A stretch of DNA of 9,564 nucleotides from UBA4738 sp002413305 (GTDB lineage: Bacteria > Actinomycetota > UBA4738): assembly GCA_036847185.1 (NCBI GenBank), contig DAIUAM010000079.1, positions 1 to 9,564 on the forward strand. Direction: 5' to 3'. The first letter of the stretch is position 1; each line of letters starts with the position of its first letter. Both the position numbers and the translations under genes were made by a program. The notes below the pieces were generated by a model, which saw nothing but the letters and a program-made list of their open reading frames with translations, ran no database searches and had not been told where the DNA came from. Shown piece after piece: positions 6,050 through 9,564 of the stretch.

Positions 6050-6281
6050 CTACTCGGCTGGCCTCGGCCGCATGGTGCAGCGCCTACAGCTCATTACCGT
6101 TGAAGACCTGTTCGACCCCGAGAAGAAGAAGCGCCCGGTGGACTTCCCCGCCGAGGCCGTGCCAGTGCTCGGTGCGCCCGGCATCCCCGAGCCGATCCCC
6201 GGAGCTGAGGAGCGGGAGCGGAGACCCGCTAGACCAATACCTCGTCGCGACGCCGGGAGCGGCGCCGCTGATAGTGGGTAG
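6024..6281 (+). pseudogene. Fragment resembling the C terminus of a DNA methyltransferase
   Basis: After a TAA at 6021-6023 the frame reads RAAAEAGTYYSAGLGRMVQR and then LQLITVEDLFDPEKKKRPVDFP, ending at the TAG at 6279-6281. The pattern AxAGxYxSxxxGxxxxRxQxxTxExLxxxKxxxxP is one I associate, from memory, with the C-terminal tails of N-6/N-4 DNA methyltransferases of restriction-modification systems. No catalytic DPPY or FxGxG motif is present, as everything upstream is missing. The last 20 residues look like random read-through and overlap the 3' end of the convergent membrane-protein gene. The likely story is a deleted restriction-modification cargo whose tail remains at the junction. Confidence 0.4.
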
Positions 6282-6795
6282 TCCAAGTTTCGGCGGCATA
6301 AAGACTGCGTTCCAACGATTGTTCCAGCCTTGGCGGTTTCGCGCCGTGCGGTCGTTCGCGCACTCGGGCCTCGACAATCCTGTACACCACCAAGAAGATG
6401 GGCAGGAACAACCAACCGGACGGCGAACCCGTGAACAGTTGGATGAAAAGCTGACGACCTAACTCGATCGCATACGGATGCATGGCCTCCGAGTGCTTGG
6501 GGCGGTCCGACAGAGCAGCTTTCCGACCGCCCGCGACGTAGAACCAGACCAACCGGGCTGGCGTGAGTTCCGTGGCCGCTTCGATGGTGTTTTCGACTTC
6601 GCGGGCAAACTGCCGCGCTTCCGAAGGTTCCAGTTCGCCAGCGATAGCCTTGTCGATCACTTCATCCCTGAGTCGCCAGAGCCGATGACGGAACAGGGCA
6701 CGAAGTGCGTTGGGCACGGCGAAGAACACGCAGCTCCACAGAAGAAGAGCAAGCGCGATACCCGCAAGCAACAGACTGAGATTCGAGGCGGTCAT
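6229..6795 (-). CDS. Predicted membrane protein with two spans, unknown
   Basis: 188 residues on the minus strand, with its ATG in an ATGA overlap with the upstream membrane-protein gene. A strong N-terminal span at residues 6-28 is followed by a cytoplasmic-looking LRALFRHRLWRLRDEVIDKAI (31-51). That arginine-rich juxtamembrane motif with a conserved-looking RLxRLRDE recurs, in my memory, in uncharacterised membrane proteins of mobile elements. A second hydrophobic stretch lies near 118-141 (SGWLFLPIFLVVY), and the C terminus is very basic (QRRRSRRRDE). No enzyme motif is visible. As accessory cargo beside an integrase, a role in phage exclusion or defence is conceivable but is inference only. 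Confidence 0.75.
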   Translation of the reverse strand: MTASNLSLLLAGIALALLLWSCVFFAVPNALRALFRHRLWRLRDEVIDKAIAGELEPSEARQFAREVENTIEAATELTPARLVWFYVAGGRKAALSDRPKHSEAMHPYAIELGRQLFIQLFTGSPSGWLFLPIFLVVYRIVEARVRERPHGAKPPRLEQSLERSLYAAETWTTHYQRRRSRRRDEVLV

Positions 6796-7142
6796 GGTGT
6801 CCCTCCGAGTCTCGCATCTTCGTACTCACGAAGACGAGCTCTCAAGCGCACCACCTCCTTCTGCAGGCTACGGTACCGTACTCGGTAAGCAACGACCGTG
6901 CCACCGAGGACGAAGCTCACCGAAACGGCAATCGTGGCGATCAGGGTGATCGAGACCCTGGTGTTCTTCCCGGCAAGGGCATCGACCATGTGTCGCACGG
7001 GCTGAAGTGGAACCCACAACGCCGCGACTACGAGACCGTAGCCGAGCCCCATGCCGACATATCGAAGAACCCCGTATCGGTGGACGATGCGGGCCAGTTC
7101 CACATCGCGGGGCGTGGGCGCACGGTTGGGTCGCTGAGCCAA
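6792..7142 (-). CDS. Small two-span membrane protein with a C-terminal coiled coil
   Basis: 116 residues from a TTG at 7142, the first usable start after an upstream in-frame stop. A GTG further in would remove the first 13 residues. Spans are visible at about 25-46 (RYVGMGLGYGLVVAALWV) and 63-86 (VSITLIATIAVSVSFVLGG). They are followed by a basic and acidic heptad-like helix (87-112, LQKEVVRLRARLREYE) typical of short coiled coils facing the cytoplasm. The stop overlaps the start of the next membrane-protein gene, so the two are probably made in fixed proportion and may form a complex. Family unknown. Confidence 0.7.
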   Translation of the reverse strand: MAQRPNRAPTPRDVELARIVHRYGVLRYVGMGLGYGLVVAALWVPLQPVRHMVDALAGKNTRVSITLIATIAVSVSFVLGGTVVAYRVRYRSLQKEVVRLRARLREYEDARLGGTP

Positions 7143-7151
7143 GTCCGCCGA

Positions 7152-7178
7152 AGCATACCTGTTGCGTTATTGCGTCAA
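7152..7178 (-). promoter_or_regulatory. Weak candidate promoter for the membrane-protein pair
   Basis: Reading the minus strand, TTGACG (7178-7173) and TATGCT (7157-7152) resemble -35 and -10 boxes but are separated by only 15 nt, shorter than ideal. The -10-like box ends 9 nt before the TTG at 7142, which would make the transcript leaderless or nearly so. That would fit the absence of a ribosome binding site. The match could be chance. Confidence 0.25.
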
Positions 7179-7302
7179 CGACAAGGAACCTTGTTCCCAG
7201 CGCCGACCCTTCGGCGGCTTGAACAGCACCCCAGCCACCGCCGACCACGAACGCCAGCACCACGAACAGCACGATGAACAGCGGGCTGGTCGGGTCGAGC
7301 AT
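7167..7302 (-). pseudogene. Single-span small membrane peptide, possibly frameshifted
   Basis: From the ATG at 7302-7300 the minus strand reads MLDPTSPLFIVLFVVLAFVV, a hydrophobic single span with almost all codons ending in G or C. After codon 24 (TGG at 7233-7231) that bias fades. In the neighbouring frame it continues as VLFKPPKGRRWEQ and stops at 7169-7167. Dropping one G from the GGGG run (7232-7229) would give a 44-residue peptide with a span and a basic tail. It may head the membrane-protein operon, as the next gene starts 24 nt downstream. Alternatively it is noncoding and the span is coincidental. Confidence 0.35.
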
Positions 7303-7333
7303 GGCCCGAGCCTCGCACAAAAGCCCCCTGACC

Positions 7334-7377
7334 TGCACAGAAAGCCCGACAAGATCAGGGCTTTGTGTGCAAAGCCC
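7334..7377. repeat. Dyad with two mutually exclusive stems (GGGCTTT repeats)
   Basis: TGCACAGAAAGCCC (7334-7347) pairs with GGGCTTTGTGTGCA (7358-7371) with a single mismatch and a 10-nt loop. The right arm can instead pair with 7370-7377 in a perfect 8-bp stem. A further AAAGCCC lies at 7320-7326, so GGGCTTT occurs three times on the minus strand (from 7377, 7347 and 7326) and once on the plus strand. The arrangement suits either an RNA switch or a protein-binding dyad, for example recombinase or repressor sites. Confidence 0.8.
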
Positions 7378-7468
7378 AACAACACGTGGCCCATCGGGGG
7401 AACCGATCCGGGAACTGCTCACCAACCGGGTGAGCTAAAAGCCGGTTCATCCTCCGGCCGGGGGGGTC

Positions 7469-7492
7469 GGGAGCCTGGGGGGCTCTCTTTTT
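7469..7492 (+). terminator. Rho-independent terminator, plus-strand orientation
   Basis: GGGAGCC (7469-7475) pairs with GGCTCTC (7481-7487), with one G-T pair and a five-base loop, followed immediately by TTTTT at 7488-7492. Read on the minus strand it lacks a T tract, so it would not efficiently end the integrase transcript. It may end a small plus-strand RNA or block antisense transcription into the integrase operon. Confidence 0.55.
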
Positions 7493-7522
7493 CATTCGGA
7501 GCTGGCGTCTTCGGCCAGCGCG

Positions 7523-7990
7523 TCAGAATCCAACGAAGCTGCCGCCCTCTGGGCCCTCGTTGCCCTCGGACAGCTCGGACAGCACGGCGAGCGCCTCCCG
7601 GGCCCGCTGGTCGCCCCGTAGCACTCGGTCGTACAAACGCGCCAGCGGCCCGGCCGGACCGCGCCAGCCCTCGCGTAAGACGGCCAGGGAGCGTTCGTGG
7701 CGCGACATCGCCAACAGCAGGTCGAACTCGGCGAGGCTGTCGGCGGTCGAGCCCTCGGTAAGCGCTTCAGCGTCGGCGGCTGTCGCCTCGTCGTCGGCGG
7801 CTCGGGTATCTCCCCGCTGCCAGTCCTGCACCGCGCCGACCAGCTCGGGCGGCACCGAATCGACCTCGAAGGCGACCGGATCGCGCACGAGGCCCAAGAG
7901 AGAGTCGGCCTCATGCCATCCGAGACACTCGGCCGCGACGTACCAGCCGCCCGGCCCCGAGCGGAAGACATAGATTCGCGGCCAGCTCAC
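7523..7990 (-). CDS. Unknown protein coupled to the integrase
   Basis: 155 residues on the minus strand from a GTG in a GTGA overlap with the integrase stop. The N-terminal part is compact and aromatic (SWPRIYVFRSGPGGWYVAAECLGW, 2-25). An acidic Ala-, Thr- and Glu-rich linker (61-86) follows, then helices (LAEFDLLLAMSRHERSLAVLREGW, 86-109; ARLYDRVLRGDQRAREALAVLSEL, 117-140). I do not recognise it. Coupling to a recombinase gene suggests a part in integration, excision or element control. It lacks the winged-helix signature of usual excisionases and is larger than they are. Confidence 0.7.
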   Translation of the reverse strand: MSWPRIYVFRSGPGGWYVAAECLGWHEADSLLGLVRDPVAFEVDSVPPELVGAVQDWQRGDTRAADDEATAADAEALTEGSTADSLAEFDLLLAMSRHERSLAVLREGWRGPAGPLARLYDRVLRGDQRAREALAVLSELSEGNEGPEGGSFVGF

Positions 7991-8907
7991 AGGAGGTCCA
8001 CCGCCTTCCGGCGCTCCTCGGGCTCGACCGACGCGTAGACGTTCGTGGTGTTGATCGACTCGTGGCCCATGAGGTCCCGCACGACCTCCACCGGCACGCC
8101 GTGGCGGAGGAGGTAGGTCGCGAACGATGCGCGGAGCACGTGGGCGACGTGCCCGTGGACCTTCGGGAGAAGCCCTGAGTCCACGGCCGCCTGATGCGCC
8201 CATTCGGTGATCTGAGCCTTCTTCACCCCCCCGAGCACCGTGCCGTTGTACCAGGGCCGCAACTCTTCGAGCGCCGCCCGGGCGATCGGGCCGATCTCCA
8301 CGCGCCGCTCCTTTCCGTACTTGCAGTTCCGCAGGTGCACGACGCCGCCCTGGACGTCCTCGGGGCGGATTTCGGTCAGCTCCATGCGGCGGGTCCCGAG
8401 CCCGAACGCGAGCATCAGCGCCCATGCCCGGCGCGGATGGCGCCAGGCGGCGGCGATGAGGTACCGGATCAGCTCCTCCTCGGTCAGCGCGATCGGGGGC
8501 TTTCGTGGGAGCTTGCGGACGCGGAGGCCGGCGGTCGAATCGAGACCGATGAGGCCCCTGGCGTGGCAGTAGCGGAAGAACGACCGGAGCCCTCGGAAGT
8601 ACTGGACCCGCGCGCCCCCGTGCTTGCTGAGGCTCGCCATGAATGCCGCGACGTGGTCCTCGGTCGCGCTCTCAAGCGGTCCCTCGACGAACTCGGAGAA
8701 CAGCCGGAAGACGCCGTAGGTGTATCCCCGGATGGTGCTCTCAGCGATCCCTTGACCCCGCATCCATCGGCGCCATGCCGCGATCGCCTCAAAGTCCGAA
8801 GCCTGCACGTCTCCCCGCCCGGCTGGCCGGGAGAACTGCCCCACTCGGAGCGGCTCGGTGGGAAGAACGTGGACGACCGCCCGCTCGGCGGTCAAAGCGT
8901 CCTGCAT
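7987..8907 (-). CDS. Tyrosine recombinase/integrase
   Basis: 306 residues, minus strand. The ATG at 8907 is chosen because AGGAGGT lies 8 nt upstream; an ATG at 8988 in the same frame has no such site. The enzyme cuts and rejoins DNA at attachment sites by a covalent phosphotyrosine intermediate. An N-terminal SAM-like core-binding domain spans about 36-125 (FEAIAAWRRWMRGQGIAEST; YFRGLRSFFRYCHARG). The catalytic domain follows, with R173 in GLGTRRMEL, K196 in CKYGKERRV, H256 and R259 in HVLRASFATYLL, H282 in LMGHESINTT and the nucleophile Y291. All six catalytic positions are present, so it should be active. The length is typical of XerC/D-like phage integrases. A coupled unknown gene follows. 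Confidence 0.95.
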   Translation of the reverse strand: MQDALTAERAVVHVLPTEPLRVGQFSRPAGRGDVQASDFEAIAAWRRWMRGQGIAESTIRGYTYGVFRLFSEFVEGPLESATEDHVAAFMASLSKHGGARVQYFRGLRSFFRYCHARGLIGLDSTAGLRVRKLPRKPPIALTEEELIRYLIAAAWRHPRRAWALMLAFGLGTRRMELTEIRPEDVQGGVVHLRNCKYGKERRVEIGPIARAALEELRPWYNGTVLGGVKKAQITEWAHQAAVDSGLLPKVHGHVAHVLRASFATYLLRHGVPVEVVRDLMGHESINTTNVYASVEPEERRKAVDLL

Positions 8908-9012
8908 GCTGTGCCACCTCCTGTCGTGGCTCCTGGAGTGGTAGGGGCGGCGCAGACCGGCCAGGAAATCCGGTTCTTCGGGATGCATGCCCTAGCGCCG
9001 CCCTGAGCATGC
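8904..9012. promoter_or_regulatory. Integrase leader with three GCATGC palindromes
   Basis: GCATGC occurs at 8904-8909, 8985-8990 and 9007-9012, the last inside the 8-bp palindrome AGCATGCT. The two upstream copies are 22 bp apart. They could be operators controlling integrase expression, but a six-base word is expected to recur by chance at this GC content. No convincing -35/-10 pair was found in this stretch. Confidence 0.25.
8916..8922 (-). promoter_or_regulatory. Strong ribosome binding site of the integrase
   Basis: AGGAGGT on the minus strand lies 8 nt before the ATG at 8907. It is a near-perfect complement to the 16S rRNA 3' end and decides the start. It is one of the few free-standing ribosome binding sites in the window, as most genes rely on stop-start overlap. 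Confidence 0.8.
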
Positions 9013-9371
9013 TACGCCGCGGGGCGGTTGGCAAGAGGGAGCGAACCTTGCAACGTTCGCCTGGGCAACGCGGGTTTGCACGTGGCAGTAGGGCCTTTCA
9101 CCAGGTGGCAGGAACCCTTCGCCAGAGTGCGAGGGCTGTCGCCTCGTGCAAGGAACGGGGGACATCGTTGCATCCGGGGGTGCTGTTCCTCGAACGAGGT
9201 GACGGTCTGGTCGGCGATCTCGACGTGCCCGGACCGAACCCGATACGCCACGACGTCGGGGAGGGCGTGGACGAACTGGGACAACCCGATCTCCTGGCCG
9301 AGAGCCGTCCGCGCCTGCTCCAGCGCGTCGATGACACCTGCTGTGAAGCCCTCGAAAGCCTTCAAGGGCAA
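9012..9371 (-). CDS. Hypothetical minus-strand protein upstream of the integrase
   Basis: A frame of 119 residues from a TTG at 9371 (a second TTG at 9365 overlaps the upstream frame's TGA), with AAGGAGGG about 11 nt upstream. Residues 1-62 are protein-like (LKAFEGFTAGVIDALEQART; LSQFVHALPDVVAYRVRSG; VEIADQTVTSFEE) with mostly GC-ending codons. From about residue 63 (position 9185) codon bias falls and the sequence becomes Pro-, Arg- and Cys-rich. The gene may have lost its original 3' end, for example by integration of the element next to it. I do not recognise the family. Confidence 0.4.
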   Translation of the reverse strand: MPLKAFEGFTAGVIDALEQARTALGQEIGLSQFVHALPDVVAYRVRSGHVEIADQTVTSFEEQHPRMQRCPPFLARGDSPRTLAKGSCHLVKGPTATCKPALPRRTLQGSLPLANRPAA

Positions 9372-9544
9372 GCGGCCGCTATCCCTCCTTCCAGGCGGCC
9401 GTGCTGGCGCGAGTCTTCCGAGCCCAGTCCCAGAGTTCGGCCCAAACTCTCATCCCAGGCTTCAGGGTTGGAATCAAGATTCCGGCCCACCTTCTCGACG
9501 TAGGCGACGGACAGCGCGCGCCAGGCTCCGTTCGGCCTTCGAGG
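9362..9544 (-). pseudogene. Minus-strand open frame at the window edge, unknown
   Basis: The minus strand reads AWRALSVAYVEKVGRNLDS followed by NPEAWDESLGRTLGLGSED and stops at 9364-9362, overlapping the next frame's TTG in a TTGA. It lacks an ATG or GTG start after an in-frame stop at 9547-9545, and a neighbouring frame is open to the window edge. It may be the end of a frameshifted or rearranged gene. The protein-like segment is short and the call is weak. Confidence 0.25.
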
Positions 9545-9564
9545 TCAGCCTGGCCGTCCGGCGC

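Larger units (their letters stand above)
7334..7492 (+). ncRNA. Candidate structured RNA or multi-hairpin DNA site
   Basis: No gene covers 7303-7522. On the plus strand successive hairpins occur: 7334-7347 with 7358-7371 (14 positions, one mismatch); the competing 7358-7365 with 7370-7377 (8 bp, TGTG loop); ATCGG 7393-7397 with CCGAT 7403-7407; GCTCACC 7417-7423 with GGTGAGC 7429-7435; GCCGG 7441-7445 with CCGGC 7454-7458; then a terminator-like stem with a T tract. The series ends in a plus-strand terminator although no plus-strand gene precedes it, which suggests a small RNA. No plus-strand promoter is evident, so an operator or recombination site remains possible. Confidence 0.35.

Noticed and set aside
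7380..7442. tRNA-like D-arm on the minus strand (TTAGCTCA...GGTTGGTGAGC) near the integrase
   Set aside because: No matching anticodon stem, T-arm or acceptor stem can be drawn, so it is not a tRNA; at most a remnant of an integration site.
8908..8988. Upstream ATG at 8988 as the integrase start
   Set aside because: No ribosome binding site precedes it, while the ATG at 8907 has AGGAGGT at ideal spacing.
8194..9006. Plus-strand open frame of 270 residues
   Set aside because: Antisense to the integrase, whose catalytic residues are all intact on the minus strand.
8643..9503. Plus-strand open frame of 286 residues
   Set aside because: It lies antisense to the 5' end of the integrase and the upstream frame; its translation is Arg-, Pro- and Ser-rich without a fold, as expected of a shadow in GC-rich DNA.
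1..9564. CRISPR arrays, rRNA genes and insertion sequences
   Set aside because: No regular repeat-spacer pattern, rRNA-like stretch, transposase or terminal inverted repeats with target duplication was seen.

Overview
The window is GC-rich DNA from a high-GC bacterium. Actinomycetota is the likeliest host, with Chloroflexota or another high-GC phylum possible, judging by the GC-ending codons, frequent GTG and TTG starts and the type of phage proteins. It reads as most of an integrated phage-derived mobile element. No rRNA, intact tRNA, CRISPR array or transposase is visible.

Region 1 (1-1075, + strand) is the end of an early or replication operon. It holds the C-terminal tail of a protein cut by the window edge (primase- or helicase-like zinc tail), a 60-residue protein, a small SWIM zinc-finger protein and a small protein with two CxxC pairs. 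A family of five 11-12 bp repeats in both orientations lies inside the first coding region.

Region 2 (1076-1503) is a repeat-rich leader. A TATGCA/TGCATA core recurs, four times at almost exactly 20 bp spacing, and further copies run up to the start of the terminase small subunit gene.

Region 3 (1504-5546, + strand) is a tightly overlapped module: P27-type terminase small subunit, three unknown proteins (132, 227 and 73 aa), a 672-aa tape-measure-like protein with a fresh 33-bp tandem duplication near its C terminus, and an unknown 131-aa protein. The genes usually found between a small terminase and a tape measure (large terminase, portal, protease, capsid, connectors, tail tube) are absent. 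With the integrase, this suggests a phage satellite or a pared-down prophage that would depend on a helper phage.

Region 4 (5547-6281) looks like a scrapyard: a small gene split by an apparent one-base frameshift, a minus-strand fragment, and a plus-strand fragment resembling the C-terminal end of a DNA methyltransferase.

Region 5 (7302 down to 6229, minus strand) is a small cargo operon of two coupled membrane proteins, preceded by a possibly frameshifted single-span peptide. Region 6 (7303-7522) has no gene but is packed with hairpins, including a 14-position dyad, mutually exclusive stems and a terminator pointing along the plus strand where no plus-strand gene exists. It may encode a structured RNA or be a recombination or operator site.

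Region 7 (8907 down to 7523, minus strand) is a tyrosine recombinase with a strong ribosome binding site, coupled to an unknown 155-aa protein. Region 8 (9012-9564) holds two weakly supported minus-strand frames and could contain the element boundary.
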